The notes: a model not told the origin generated them from the sequence alone. Shown: positions 9,589 to 22,346, counted from the first letter of the stretch. The stretch: 64,000 nucleotides of DNA from Hawksworthiomyces lignivorus (GCA_002917075.1 NTMA01000003.1:806001-870000), one strand, 5' to 3'. Made by a program: numbers and translations.

Positions 9589-12500
9589 ATGGCCGACAAT
9601 CCAGACCCGAAAGACGATAGTCCTCCGACAAAACCGGATCCCGTTAAAAATGAACGGTTGCCGTCTCTTGCTGACTACCTCAGAGTATTCAGCTACGCGA
9701 CGAAATGGGACTTCTGCACTTATGCAGCCGCCGCCGTGGCCTCTATCGGAGGCGGTATCACTATGCCGCTCATGGTGGTTGTTGTGGGGCAGCTTGTCGG
9801 CCAGTTCACGGGATACTTCAGCACCGCCTCTGCCATACCGCCTGACGAGTTCCAGCGGATGCTGAATCGGCAAGCCTTGTACATCGTCGGCCTCTTCCTT
9901 GGTCGCTGGCTTCTGAATGCTGTCAACAAGTTTTGCTTCAGGATGATCGGCATCCGGCTGTCGTCCGCCGTCCGCCTCCATTACCTCAAATCTGTATTTG
10001 CGCAATCCATCCACATTATTGATTCCATGCCCGCCGGAGCGCCCGCGACCACGATCGTCTCGACGGCGAACACGCTGCAGATGGGTATATCCGAGCGTCT
10101 AGGCACAATTCTGGAACTGCTGAGCACGGTGATTGCCGCCCTCGTTGTCTCTTTTATTTGGAGCTGGGACATCACCCTCGTCACGTCTTCGTTGATCCTA
10201 TACACCTTCATTATCTTGGCGGTAGTCGTTCCATTGTACGTCAAAAGCAACGCTGCATCTTTTCAGGCGGATGTCCAAGGGGCTGCCGTTGCCAGCGAGG
10301 CACTCGAAGGAATTCGGCTGGTCATGGCTTGCGGCGCTCAGGACCACGTCATGTCTCGTTACAGCAGATGGGTCGACGAAGCGAAAGAGCGGGCTCAAAA
10401 AATTGCGCCTTTCATAGGGATACAATTAGGTCTGCTTGTATGTCTAATATCGCCACCTCCTTCACTACCTATCCACGCAGTCTAGCTAATCTAATAGTAC
10501 TTTGGTATATTCGGAGCATACGGCCTCAGCTTCTGGTATGGCACTCAGAGATACATTGCCAACGCCATTAGTAGCCCTGGCGTGGTATTCATTGTGCTTA
10601 TGTCGGTAATGATGATGCTCACTTCCTTGGAGAACCTTTCAAGACCGCTCATGGCTATCAGCCAAGCTATAGTAGCTGCGTGTGAGTTTTTCACAGTAAT
10701 TGACGCGCCTCTGCCCACTTCCGGTTCCTTGAAACTAGATTCTGCCTCCGGCGATATAGTATTTAAGGACGTCACTTTTGAGTATCCGAGCCGACCCGGC
10801 GTTACTGTCCTGGACGGGCTGAGCTTCCGAATACGGTCCGGCCAGAACACAGCTCTCGTTGGCCCATCTGGCTCAGGCAAGAGCACAATTGTAGGCTTAT
10901 TGGAGAGATGGTATTCTCTAAGAGATCAGCATATTTTGCCCCAGATAGGCCAGCCTGCACCCAAGAAGAAGGAAACCGCCGAGGAAGCTAGCCAGAATGA
11001 GGAAGAGCTGAAGACTCCAGCCAAACCTAAGCTCTCTGGAACCATTACAGTCAGTGGGCATGACTTGGAGGAGCTTGATCTCGGCTGGTGGAGGGCGCAG
11101 ATCGGCTTAGTGCAACAGGAACCCTTTCTGTTTAACGAGACCATTTTTGAGAATGTTTCGAACGGCCTTATCGGTACCGAGTGGGAGGGGGAGCCCGAAG
11201 GGCGAAAGCGAGAACTGGTTCGGGAGGCATGCGAGGAAGCTTACGCACACGAGTTCATCAGCCGCCTGCCAGAGGTAAGTTTCAGATACTCTCCGCTTCG
11301 GGTCCTTTTTTAAGGGACCAAAAAATGGCTGAAGTTATACTAAGCTATTCACAGGGATACGATACGCGGGTCGGTGATAGCGGGGCGAAACTATCAGGAG
11401 GACAGAAGCAGCGTCTTGCCATCGCCAGAAGTATTATAAAGAAGCCTCAGATCATTATACTCGATGAAGCTACTAGTGCAATCGATGTACAGAGCGAAAA
11501 AATAGTTCAGGCTGCTCTCGACAAGATCACAAAGAATCGCACAACTATCACTATCGCCCATCGCCTCTCGACTATCAAGAAGGCAGACAATATTGTTGTG
11601 CTGCAGAAAGGGCGAATGGTTGAGGAGGGCACGCACCAGGGTCTCATTTCTAACGAATCTGGAGTGTATAGCGCCTTAGTGCGAGCCCAGTCGTTACATC
11701 TGTCTCAACAAGATGAAGTTGGGTCTGATACATCTGTGCTCATGTCCGGAGAAAAATCTGAACAAGCACTCCGTCATTCACACCAGGCCGCAAACACAAA
11801 AGGCCCCGAGCCTCACAAAGAAAAAGATACTCAACGGTCTCGTGGCATGTTTCGCACCCTAGGAACCATCCTATACCAAAGACGAGCACAGTGGCCATCC
11901 CTCGCGGGCATGGTGCTTGCCGCTGTGGTCATTGCCGCCGGCACCCCGCTACAAGCGTGGCTCTTTGCGAAAGTCGTCGGCACCTTTCTCTTAGCTGGCA
12001 ATGACCTCAAGAGACAGTCAGATTTCTGGGCCCTTATGTGGCTCGCCTTAGCTGGGGGAGTTGGCGTGGGATTCTTGTTCATGGGGTGGATCGGCCTTCG
12101 TCTCCAATATTTCACCAGCGCAGTGTACAAGAAGCAATATCTCACCGACATACTTCACCAAAGGCTTAAGTATTTCGACGAGGACAGTAATTCCCATGGC
12201 ACCTTGAGCTCCCGCATAGCAAGCGACGCTAAGCAGTTGGAGGAAATCTTCGGGTTGAATCTAGCTTTCTTTTGCTCTGGAGTCTTTAACGTGATTGGCT
12301 GTGTCACGATATCTCTCATCTTTGGCTGGAAGCTTGGGTTGATTGCCATGTTTATCACCATGCCGATTCTGCTGACCTCGTGTTTCTGGAAGCTCCGATA
12401 CGAGGTACAGTTTGTCGAGATGAACGCTGCCGTCTTCTTGGAGAGCTCCCAGTTTGCTACCGAGGCCATAGGCGCTATCAGAACAGTCGCAGCCCTCACG

Positions 12501-13671
12501 ATGGAGGGATCAATAAACGACCGGTACCAAAGACTGCTGGACGGCCATGTCCAAGCGGCCTATCGCAAGGCTCAGTGGACGGCAGCGCTCTTTGGCTTCG
12601 CAGATAGTGCAACTCTTGGCTGCCAGGCCTTGGTTCTTTGGTATGGCGGCAGGCTCCTGGCGGGCAGGGAATACGGGCTAGAGGCTTTCTTTGTTTGTTA
12701 CATGGCTGCTATCCAAGGCGCAGAGGCAGCTGGCCAAATCCTTGGCCTTACCCCAAATGCCGCGCAGGCGACAGCAGCTGCAAATCGTATACTTGATGCT
12801 CAAGAGTCTGCGGTTGCTCGCTCCGGCGGAGCCAAAGACGACGGATTAATACCTAACACAGAGGGCGGGGTGCATATCGAGCTGCAGGACGTCTCTTTCA
12901 AATATCCAACGCGAGATGTCCAAGTGTTTGATGGGTTGACTCTCAGCATCAAAAAGGGCCAGTTCGCAGCACTTGTTGGACCATCGGGGAGTGGGAAGAC
13001 GACTATCATATCTCTCCTAGAGCGATTCTATGACCTAGGTCCAGACGATGGAACCATTCTTTGCAACGGCGTTGATATTAACAGTCTTAGTCTCTATGGG
13101 TACCGCCGCCATCTCTCACTAGTTTCTCAGGAGCCGACAATGTTCCGAGGAACAGTGCGCGACAACATCCTGTTCGGCATCGACGATCCTAGCTCTGTGT
13201 CTGAAGAAAGACTCCATGAGGTTTGTCGTGATGCATTCATCCACGACTTTATCGCTTCTTTGCCCGACGGCTATGATACCGACGTTGGCCACAAGGGTAT
13301 TTCCATGTCGGGTGGGCAGAAGCAAAGGATTGCTATTGCACGCGCTCTTATTCGGAACCCTCGAATCCTTCTTTTAGACGAGGCAACATCAGCGCTGGAT
13401 TCCGAGTCTGAGAAGATTGTCCAAACCGCATTTGAGAGAGCTCGCAAAGGACGTACCACGATTGCCGTGGCGCATAGGCTGTCGACTATTCAGAATGCCG
13501 ACGTGATATTTGTCTTGGATGATGGGAGAATCGTAGAAGAGGGCACTCACACTGACCTGATCAAGAAGCAGGGCATATATTACGAAATGGTAAGCATCCC
13601 GTCTTCTTCTATTTCTTTTGCAATTCTAACAGCTGAGTGCACAGTGTATGAACCAAAGCCTAGACCAATAG
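9589..13671 (+). CDS. ABCB-type full-size ABC exporter (MDR-like)
   Basis: ATP-driven membrane exporter with TMD-NBD-TMD-NBD layout, 1295 residues. Exons are 9589-10437, 10498-11274, 11355-13589 and 13645-13671; introns are 60, 80 and 55 bp and all joins are in phase 0. NBD1 has Walker A GPSGSGKST, signature LSGGQKQR, Walker B IIILDEATSAID and AHRLSTI. NBD2 has GPSGSGKTT, MSGGQKQR, ILLLDEATSALD and AHRLSTI. A charged insert rich in K/E follows the NBD1 Walker A helix (near 10925-11040), as in a group of fungal ABCB transporters. The last exon restores YYEMCMNQSLDQ, the usual family ending; without it the frame reads into intron sequence. It is convergent with a Zn2Cys6 regulator 374 bp away that may control it. 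Likely role is export of a toxin, drug or metabolite; the substrate is unknown. Confidence 0.9.
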
Positions 13672-14045
13672 AGGACATGATTTAGAATGGGGGAGAATGG
13701 CGCATAGGATCAAAACTTTTGGGTATGGCTTTGTGGAAAACCACCCATAGCCTTCTTATGTTAGACTAGACATTCACGGGCCGTGATAGTATTGAGCAGC
13801 TGTACTAAACTTACCTCATTGCATATGATAACATATCTTTCCTCGACTCGTTGTTTCCCGTTTGCATTGATTTAATGTCATTAGAGGTTGTTCATTGTTT
13901 GTTATGTTCCACGAAGCCCGTATCGATATATCTTATTTTCAAAAGCCGACTTTCCGCCACACGAAATTCTGTTGAAATACCGTCAGGGCTAGCTTCTCTA
14001 ACTACTAGAGTTCCGTGATGGCCACTATGGTTCCATCCTGCCATT

Positions 14046-15881
14046 TCAAATGGAATTCAGATCCTTCAGTAGCCAGCCGGAACCAGAGAGCGGCCGCCGG
14101 TTCCAGCTCACAGCCTTGGCTTCGTCTTGCACTTGGGCCGTTTCCTCCACCAGCTGCCATGTATCTGTTGCGGCGTCTTTGTCTAGATAACGAAGCAGGA
14201 TGCGATTTCCACCGTCCTCGAAGACGAATTCACGCCGCCATAGTCGCTGCCACTGTTCAGTCAAAGTACCCTCTGCAGCATTGAGCTGCTCAATCGTGCG
14301 GCTTCGCAGGGCCAGCAAGTAGAGTGCGCGTGGAGTGTACAGTCCATCCTGGCATGGGTAATCCTTCAACATGGATATGGCTTCATCGCGAACCACAGGG
14401 TCTCGGCAGAATAAGCATACAAGTAAGAGGTTCAGTGACAGTTCGCACTGTAGTGAGAGCTGCTGAGCGGGGCTGCTAATGTCCCGCCTGGCCTTGCGCA
14501 GAGCAATTTCGGCCAGGGATAGATATTCGCGGAACAGATGTGTTCGTGATTGTAGCAGATGAGCATCAAGGTACTGTGGAGGGTCCTCGAAGATGAAAGA
14601 ACTAAGGTGCTGGAGACGCAGGTGGGTAGCCCTGAGGTATATTGGCGAATCGGCGTCGCCCATGATGATCTGGTTGAACAAGGGTAGAAACGCGGCACCT
14701 AGCGAGTCCATGGCTTTTCTTTGACCGTCGCAGAAGTCCTTAACCCGAGGGTTTCCTAAAATTTCAGCGTAAAATTCGGAGACGCGGCTATTGTCGTTTG
14801 GATCTATGGCCTTGTACGATTGCATGACTTCCTGCACGATCAAGCTCATCGCGGCACGTCTCCTTCGAATAGCCATCCAATACTCTTCGAACTCATCGAG
14901 ACTTTGAAAGACAGCCGGGATATGATCAACTGATGCGGAAGAATGCGAGACCCGGCTTAGAGCGAACATAAAAGACTCCATGGTTTGCTTCTTGCTCTTT
15001 AATCCCTTTACAAGGTTTGGGAGGGGCGGGCCGTGCCCAACGCTCCCCTGAAAGAGGGTGCGGGCCTGGTGTCCGAGCTGCATCAGGATGTCGGCTATTG
15101 ATCCAAGTAGAGGCTTTGGATCAGGAGCAAAGCTGGCTAGCGCATCTTGATCCATCACTATGGCGAGCATCAGAGCTAGGCCATGGTTGACGTGGTCCAG
15201 GGCTGGTTTCTTGTTGCCACGGAGCGTCTCAAAAAAGAGAAGCAGCACTGACAAGATAACGGTATCCAAGAGAGATATCTGCTGGCTTTGCAGTTTCAAC
15301 GAGCGGCAGTAGTAAGCGACAGCGTCGATGTAATGCGGGTCTCTTTCCGCTGAGAGAAGCGCTGGTGTCGGCTCGACAGGGAGCGACTGGAATCTAGCCT
15401 GACTATGCCACATGCTCAGCGCGCCGATAGCCATTGCCGCAGAGCGAAGGATGCTGTTGTTTTGAGCGAGTTGGGGCAGGATGCCTGCCCACAAATCGCC
15501 GCTGGATGTAGCTGCAGCCCAAGGTGCTTTGACTAGAATCACAAACTCCTGGAAGTAGAGGATGCTTCTATGGTCTCGAAATTCCAGAAGATCGGGGTTG
15601 AGCTCCAGGTGCACCTCTGGAGATGCGGCACGGACAAGCTGACTCGAATCCCAGCAGACTTGAACTGGCTCGGGAGGCTTTTTGCTGCGTTGAACGACAT
15701 ACCCCTCGCAGTTCCTTTGGCTCTTTAGACAGTTACCGCACTGTGGTTTCGCCTCGTCGCATTTGACGTGGCGCCGCTTGCAGGTAACACATCCCGTTCG
15801 TACCTTTTGCGTGCTTGTTCGAGAGTGCTTTGGCCGGCTACTTTTGACCGACTGGGTTTCGGATATGTCGTCCTCGCCCAC
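14046..15881 (-). CDS. Zn2Cys6 transcription factor
   Basis: Fungal binuclear zinc-cluster regulator of 611 residues, intronless. The DNA-binding cluster is near the N-terminus: Cys31, 34, 41, 48, 51 and 58 with CX2CX6CX6CX2CX6C spacing, preceded by a basic Ser/Thr-rich leader. The rest is a long helical region of the fungal-specific regulator type (DUF3468-like by its feel; not verified). There is no sign of a clustered biosynthetic core enzyme here, so its target may be the adjacent ABC exporter. Expected location is the nucleus. Confidence 0.88.
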   Translation of the reverse strand: MGEDDISETQSVKSSRPKHSRTSTQKVRTGCVTCKRRHVKCDEAKPQCGNCLKSQRNCEGYVVQRSKKPPEPVQVCWDSSQLVRAASPEVHLELNPDLLEFRDHRSILYFQEFVILVKAPWAAATSSGDLWAGILPQLAQNNSILRSAAMAIGALSMWHSQARFQSLPVEPTPALLSAERDPHYIDAVAYYCRSLKLQSQQISLLDTVILSVLLLFFETLRGNKKPALDHVNHGLALMLAIVMDQDALASFAPDPKPLLGSIADILMQLGHQARTLFQGSVGHGPPLPNLVKGLKSKKQTMESFMFALSRVSHSSASVDHIPAVFQSLDEFEEYWMAIRRRRAAMSLIVQEVMQSYKAIDPNDNSRVSEFYAEILGNPRVKDFCDGQRKAMDSLGAAFLPLFNQIIMGDADSPIYLRATHLRLQHLSSFIFEDPPQYLDAHLLQSRTHLFREYLSLAEIALRKARRDISSPAQQLSLQCELSLNLLLVCLFCRDPVVRDEAISMLKDYPCQDGLYTPRALYLLALRSRTIEQLNAAEGTLTEQWQRLWRREFVFEDGGNRILLRYLDKDAATDTWQLVEETAQVQDEAKAVSWNRRPLSGSGWLLKDLNSI

Positions 15882-16868
15882 GGTAGAAGAAGTCCTAACG
15901 GAAGGTTGAGTCTAGATACTTATTTCCATGGTTAATCCGAGGTTATACTTACATTAAAGAGTTAACGGATACCGCTGTGATGAACTCTATAATTTTCCTG
16001 CTTCGAATGCGAGGCCTTTGTTGATGCCGGCGACATGAGTGAGTTAGTGATGCAAAGACGATAATCCAAAGTTAGAATTCATGTGTCGCTGTCCACAGGC
16101 CATTTTCTAGTTCGTTTTTGACTCGGCCATCACGTGCTGGTCCTAGCGCATGAATCTCAAAGTACATGAATGTCAGACATCCCAAGCTTTAAGGTGCCCT
16201 GCCGTGCTGCGCAGTAGCCTTCTACAAGGATTCGCCCCCGCATTTACTAGGTACATGTAGTTGGGGTGACCACCAGTTCAAGCGGCCACAACCGCTAGCG
16301 GTTCCAGACTGACAAGGTCAAACCGAGAAAGCCCTGTTCTAGCAGTCGCTTTTGGCTGGCGCGTGCCGTCGTTTTTGATGTTAGTGGCCTTCGTAGTGAG
16401 AGATTGTCCCAAAGAAGTATTTTGTACTTGCACCTGAAGCAGCTGCGAACGCTATGTTTTAGTAGCATTATCCACTGCCATGGGTGTCGCATTTACTTGC
16501 TCTCCTAAGTACCTAGGTTCTGGTGTGAGATATCAACCAAGTGGATGCACATGTGCCTAACGCAGCCATTGTATGAGAATTCATCATCTCTAGCTGGCAA
16601 ATAATCTTGTAAGGAGCACAAGCAAGCAGCTGGAAAGACGGACGAATTGCTTGTGGCTAACTAAATAGCCGCACGATTAGGATGATCAGCACCGTGTGGG
16701 GGTGGCTATGTTGACGATTTGTAGCCTGTCTATTTCAGCATCGCAACGGTCTTTATAAAATCAATTTTGTTCTCATCTCACTCACATGAGGAGACCTCTC
16801 GTAAACTTCATCGACAACCAGAGGAGAGCCCACTCAAATCCTGTCTTCTTCATGAACCTAGTTGCACA
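15882..16868. other. Intergenic region between divergent TF and HET-ankyrin genes
   Basis: Promoters of two divergent genes. TATAAAA at about 16754-16760 lies roughly 110 bp upstream of the HET-ankyrin ATG. The small frame 16295-16492 (minus) has no motif and was not called. Confidence 0.45.
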
Positions 16869-18896
16869 ATGCGCCTTCTCCACACAGAAACGCTCGCGTT
16901 TAAAGAGTTTAACGGCCGCGCCATCCCCGTGTATGCGATCTTGTCGCATACGTGGAACGAAAATGAAGTCACCTTTCAGGACATGGAGCGGTGCGACAGT
17001 CGCCAGATGCTAGACTTGCCAGCATACGAAAAGATTCTGACTGCCTGCTCTATTTCCAGGCTGCACGGATTCGACTACATCTGGATCGACACGTGCTGCA
17101 TCGACAAGACCAACAGTTCAGAGCTCTCTGAAGCAATCAACTCCATGTACCTATGGTATCAGAATTCCACAGTATGCTATGCTTACCTTGAGGATGTGCA
17201 TTCGGACACGGACGAGGAATTCTCGCAAAGCCGGTGGTTCAGCCGAGGGTGGACTCTCCAAGAGCTCATCGCCCCTTCGGTGGTCATATTTCTCGACAGC
17301 GCATGGCAAGCGATAGGCAACAAGTCCAGCCGGGAGTCAATCATATCTCAGACCACGGGTATCTCTGCCGCGATTCTCCAGGGCGGTGGCGTCGATCTTG
17401 CCAGCATTGCGGAAAGAATGTCGTGGGCGTCAAAGAGGCAGACGACGCGGGTTGAAGACGTTGCGTATTGCTTGATGGGCATATTCGGAGTCAACATGCC
17501 CATGCTCTATGGCGAAGGAGACAGAGCCTTCATCCGGCTCCAGGAGGAGATCATAAAGGTCTCGGACGACCATTCCATCTTTGCTTGGGAAACACGATAT
17601 CACCAGGGCGGCCTGTTGGCGCCGTCCCCCGCTGCATTCCGCAGGCCCGAAATCATCCCCATGGACTCTTCCGGCAACCTGAGCGGGACCATAACCGTGG
17701 ACAATAAAGGAATCCATTTGAGACTTCCCTTCAAGGGCGACCCCTACACTCGGTTCTGTTCTGTTATACTTCCATGTACAGTGAGGGGCCAAACGGAGAT
17801 GATGACTACGATCGGCCTGCTGGCCTTGTCGGAGACCATGGAGTATTTTAAGACGGCGGACCATGATACGCTGCAGGTCTTTTGGCCAGATGATCTTCCA
17901 TTGGAAGAGTACGAGGAAAAGGACATATGTGTCCGACGGGAGCCGCGGACGCATGACAGCCAGTCATCGCTGATTAAGACGGCTGAGCAAGGGCACGCGG
18001 CAACGGCGAAGCTCCTGATTGAGAACGGGGCCAAACTTGAGCCGGAGGCGCTGGTGGTGGCGGCGCAGCACGGGCACGAGGCCGTGGTGGAGCTCTTGCT
18101 CGAGAAAGGCGCCGACCCTGACTGCACAGTCAAACCAGACACAACGGCGCTGGTCGAGGCCGCAGCCGGCGGGCACGAGGCGGTGGCGCGCCTGCTGCTC
18201 AACAAGGGTGGCAAACTCGACCCGAGGGCGCTATTAATGGCTGCGGAAAGGGGGCACGAGGACATGGCGAGGTTATTGCTAGACAGAGGCAGCGACCCAA
18301 ATTTAAAAGACAAAATCGGCCATACGCCGCTGAATACGGCCGCCTGGTACGGGATGAAAGCGGTAGTGAGGCTGCTACTACAGAGAGGTGCCGACCCTAA
18401 CTTCACAGACGTGTCCTGTACAACGGCGGTGGGACTGGCTGCAAGGAATGGCCATGAGAAGATAGTCGATCTGCTGCTCGAGAACGGGGGTGACATTCAG
18501 AAAGCGCTTATGCATGCTGCCATAGACGAACACGATGTAGCCGTGAATCTGCTGCTCGAGAAAGGGGCCGACATTCAGAAAGCATTTGTGCAGCTTGCTG
18601 TAATAGGCCATCAGACAGCAGCGACGATGCTGTTCGAGAAAGACGCAGATCCCAGTTTAAAGTGCGCCGCCGGTGATAGTGCGTTAGGTGAGGCTGCAAG
18701 TAAAATGCGGGCGATGATAAGGCTGGTCTTCGAGAAGGGCAGCAAAGCCGACCGGGAGGCGTTGGAGCGGGCCGCAGATAAAGGGTACAAGGAGGTGGAG
18801 AGGTTCTTACTTGAGAGGAATGTCGACGACGTGAAGCTACCGCAGCGGAAGAGACGCTGGCTGCCAAGCAGCACACAGCTACGTAGAGACGCTTAG
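16869..18896 (+). CDS. HET-domain protein with ankyrin repeats
   Basis: Putative incompatibility/innate-recognition protein of 675 residues in one exon. The start at 16869 (MRLLHTETLAFKEF) is the standard start of the HET-E/D/R-type HET domain; the 34 codons before it in frame are leader. HET motifs: VYAILSHTWNENEVTFQD, DYIWIDTCCIDKTNSSELSE, WFSRGWTLQELIAP and SWASKRQTTRVEDVAYCLMG. From about residue 364 to 655 come ankyrin-like repeats (GHEAVVELLLEKGADPD, GHEDMARLLLDRGSDPN and further degenerate units). In the classical HET-E type, HET is joined to NACHT-WD40; here the sensor is ankyrin with no NTPase, a shorter architecture. Repeat units resemble one another at the DNA level, which allows repeat-number changes. 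Confidence 0.92.
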   Translation: MRLLHTETLAFKEFNGRAIPVYAILSHTWNENEVTFQDMERCDSRQMLDLPAYEKILTACSISRLHGFDYIWIDTCCIDKTNSSELSEAINSMYLWYQNSTVCYAYLEDVHSDTDEEFSQSRWFSRGWTLQELIAPSVVIFLDSAWQAIGNKSSRESIISQTTGISAAILQGGGVDLASIAERMSWASKRQTTRVEDVAYCLMGIFGVNMPMLYGEGDRAFIRLQEEIIKVSDDHSIFAWETRYHQGGLLAPSPAAFRRPEIIPMDSSGNLSGTITVDNKGIHLRLPFKGDPYTRFCSVILPCTVRGQTEMMTTIGLLALSETMEYFKTADHDTLQVFWPDDLPLEEYEEKDICVRREPRTHDSQSSLIKTAEQGHAATAKLLIENGAKLEPEALVVAAQHGHEAVVELLLEKGADPDCTVKPDTTALVEAAAGGHEAVARLLLNKGGKLDPRALLMAAERGHEDMARLLLDRGSDPNLKDKIGHTPLNTAAWYGMKAVVRLLLQRGADPNFTDVSCTTAVGLAARNGHEKIVDLLLENGGDIQKALMHAAIDEHDVAVNLLLEKGADIQKAFVQLAVIGHQTAATMLFEKDADPSLKCAAGDSALGEAASKMRAMIRLVFEKGSKADREALERAADKGYKEVERFLLERNVDDVKLPQRKRRWLPSSTQLRRDA

Positions 18897-20913
18897 CGCT
18901 ACCACAGAGATGTGCCGTAGCTGCGCTTGGTACTCTAGTCTAGGGCCGCTATTGAGCGACAATAGATGACACCAGATCGTTGTATCGTATCACAGAGATG
19001 GACGTCTCCGCTTAAATACCTAAATCTACAAACAGAAGCTTTCACGGGTGTAGGCCTTGCTAGAGCGGCGGCGGTATGTATACTTACTAGTATTCTCCCG
19101 CAGCTTCGCCTTAACAGTGTGGATGAACGGCCGCCGCAAGGCCGAAATACAGATGGAGGGCGAGGTGACCAACCATGGCAAAATCTATATGCCAGTATAA
19201 AATGTATACCCGTACACTGCCACGGCTGGTCCAATCATAGACAGGATACGGGACACCGTGGCACATCCAACACGGAATAAAATGATGCTAGCAAATTATA
19301 AGGGCTCTCTCATAAATTTCATGGAGCTACCTTCTGGAAAGCTCTCTTTATTTACTTTGTCTGCTCCTCAGGCCCCTTTCTGGACTACCACTTGGAGAGT
19401 GGAACCAATAATTGGGAGTTCCCTCCTGCACACATGTCTTGTACTGTGCTTGGGCTAGTTTTATTGGCGAGCATGCTTTGGCGTGCTTGTTGCAGCACAA
19501 AACCACAAGGTCCAATACGAGTCTAAAAATAGCCTGGAGGCAAGCAGTGTTAAATATGATTCCATTCAAAAACCCGGAGTCAGAACCCAAACTAGCGCAG
19601 TTTCTTCGATCATCTTGCTCTTGGTCGCGAACTCATTTTCCCGGAATTTACTCTATTGTGAGAAGAAAATGAGAATTATAGGATCTCGAGTTTTGTTAAA
19701 TTAATCTGGGGCTAGATACAACTTATTAGATGGCATGGTAGGAAGTCCTTGAGGAAAGCAATGCTGGTGAGCTACTCTTCCACTGATGAAGTGAGGGGTC
19801 CAACAGTTTTGGTCTTTTTCCGCGATGATAAAATCAAGAGAATAAGAAGTTTCATCATTGCTGCACATCTCCGACCCAATATGGACACGGCCTAGAGTTT
19901 TTAAGGGGTTTCGTGACGAAACTGTAAAAACCAACAAACATGGATTAAGATTTCATAAAGGGCCTTTGGTCAAAGAAAACAGCTTAACAAATATGTTGGT
20001 GTTTTTGTGGTGGGGGGGGGAAGGGGGGATGAATTCCAGCTGCCGTTTTTTCTCTTTTATTTCTCTGGTCGTATCTCATGGTTTCCTTTTTCAATCTTCT
20101 GTCCTTTCTGCTCTTTTCTGTCCTATTTTTGTTTAATACTGATTGAAATGTGTTATATTGCTTACTGATTTTACATCTAGAGTAAGAGCCTTCACTAAGT
20201 AACCGCTAACTGTGGAACATGCATCTGCTTCAAGACAGATCAGTCAGCCTCAGACAAGACTTGCTTTGATAGTTGACAATCCCAATGGCCGCCTTACATG
20301 CATGGCATCGATGGTACAGAGTCACGTCGGAGTCTTAGTTTAACTTCGAGTGCCGAAGCAGACGGTGCGGCTTTTCGACCCGCATAATTTCGATATTAGA
20401 CTTATTGTTGCCCACCACGCAATTTTCCCTGGCATACTGTCAAACTAACAACATAGAGAAAGCAATGTATTGGTGATATTAATGGAATCATTGGTTTTTG
20501 TTTTTTATTTTTGTCTTATTTCTATTTTGTATCGGACGAATTGATTTACGCAAAACTGAAAGGACTTTTTGATAAGGGGACATTGGTCTCGTTGAGTGTG
20601 CATGTTGTTATCAGCCGTCACCCTCTAAGGATGCTCAAGGCGATAACTAGGCTATGAGGTAGGCAGCAGCTGACAATAAAATGCACATGCCTTCCTGGGT
20701 CTTGGAAAGGTTTGAGGACGACTTGAAGATCGCAAGCTCTTGGATACCTTTCGTTCTGCACATCTCTCCTACCACAAGATATCGCGTTTCGTTCACAGAC
20801 CGCCGACATACTCCCTTGCTTGACATAAAACTATTTCAACGAGCCCCAGCAATCGTATATCTCTTAGCAGCGTCTCTGGAAAAGAAAAGCCTGGCTTAGC
20901 GCCAATCTGCACT
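18897..20913. other. Gene-poor stretch, nothing recognised
   Basis: About 2 kb with only motif-free short frames (18966-19280, 19412-19672, 19858-20136). It includes a G-rich run near 20011-20028 and T-rich tracts. No RNA gene or complete mobile element was identified by eye. Confidence 0.35.
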
Positions 20914-21126
20914 ATGCAATTAACTACGTTAGTTGTTCTCAGCGTCGCATTTTGGAGTGGAATCCAGGCCTTGCCTCTTGGTAAATAAATCAAGTCATTG
21001 AAATTGAGTTCGAATTTTCACTAATGATTACAAGAGCCTGAGTGTTTTATGGGAAATTCTCCTGATCCATGCGACCCACGACAGCACGAGAAATGTAACC
21101 CAAAGAAGGAAGATTGTCCACCATGA
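20914..21126 (+). CDS. Small secreted cysteine-containing protein, effector-like
   Basis: A two-exon gene. Exon 1 is 20914-20980 and exon 2 is 21035-21126, with a 54-bp intron (20981-21034) that has GTAAAT donor, CTAAT branch-like sequence and an AAG acceptor. The product is 52 residues. The N-terminus MQLTTLVVLSVAFWSGIQA is a textbook signal peptide with likely cleavage after IQA. The mature peptide (about 33 residues) is Pro- and charge-rich with four cysteines (two possible disulfides) and ends CPP before TGA. Neither exon alone is long enough to stand out as an ORF. Candidates of this kind include effectors, antimicrobial peptides and pheromone-like peptides; no family was recognised. The main uncertainty is whether it is transcribed. 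Confidence 0.5.
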
Positions 21127-22346
21127 AGACGCCAGTTATGCGGGGGCTGAAAGGATGTAGGACTATTAAACTTACCACAGGGATTAGATTGTTCTATATG
21201 ACAACCAAGAGATCGTGATGTCTTCAAGTGATGTGTGGCGGCTTGTGTTCCTTAAGCTTCGTTTTCTATTATCGGTACTGATCGAAAAAGAAGTCAAGTG
21301 TATCCGCCGGAAATTATGCGTCCCGTGCAAAATCCATAAATACATGAAAATACGCGAAACCTCTTCTAAGTTTATATAACAGTAACGACTACAAAGTCAT
21401 TAGAGCTCTGTGAGGAATAGCATGATTGAGTTTTAGGGGTCAATTATTGTCACGATTGTTTTGACTAGATGGGCTAATGGTGCTAGGGTATCACGTTTCC
21501 AAGGCAAACGAATATGTGAGGTACCAGCTACTGAGGCCGCTGTCTGTCAAATGGGTGCTACATAATTCGACAATGAAGTATTGGCCTTTAGAAGTGAAAC
21601 CCCTTATTTGACAAATTTTCTATGCCTACAGTGAGATATATTGAGTTACGCCTAATACCAGCTTGACCATCTGGTCAAAAAGTTACACGCCCACTAGTAG
21701 AATTTCCAGTGGTTTATGTTAACGCTCTACTGCTTCGACAAGATATAGACCTTCTAGCAAATGGCAACAATGATGTACTTAGCGCAATATCGAATGATGA
21801 GCACGAACGGCGGCATGTAAGGCTAAAGACACATTCTCACTAGAAGACAGGCAACTTCGTACGATGGAAGGAGGCCTGTTTCTCAGTCCAGAACGGAGTA
21901 GTTCACATGCCGTTATCAAGGGAATTAACTTCAATAGCCAATCCAGCTCCTACACCAACATGCTATATTTACCCGGCGCCAACAGCAACACACGGCAGCT
22001 GTGCCTCAATCTAATCAATAACAATTTTATTAGCGGTCATACTTAACCAAACACGTAATATAACTTTCAAGTTCATTCGTCTTGCCTTAGACTTCTTCCA
22101 ATATTTTCATATCCACGGGCCTTTAAGGACGTGTAGAAGTAACTAGGTAACAAAAGCTAATAAATGCACCTGTTGGCGCAGAGACGGAATCCGTCTACAC
22201 ATAAGCGTCTCAAGAGTTTCTTCGCCATATCCTATTGACCTTAGTTATTATCCTTTTTCCAGCACTTGGTTCGGGGGAACCCGGCATTTTGTCCGTCGTC
22301 GAGCTCCCATTTCATCGTGTTAAACTTGCACGAAACCAGACAAACC
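21127..22346. other. Intergenic, nothing recognised
   Basis: The 3' flank of the small secreted gene and the promoter of the downstream membrane protein. No motif-bearing frame was seen. Confidence 0.35.

Noticed and set aside
16295..16492. 65-residue minus-strand frame between the TF and HET-ankyrin genes
   Set aside because: No signal peptide, domain or supportable splice partner; promoter DNA of two divergent genes.
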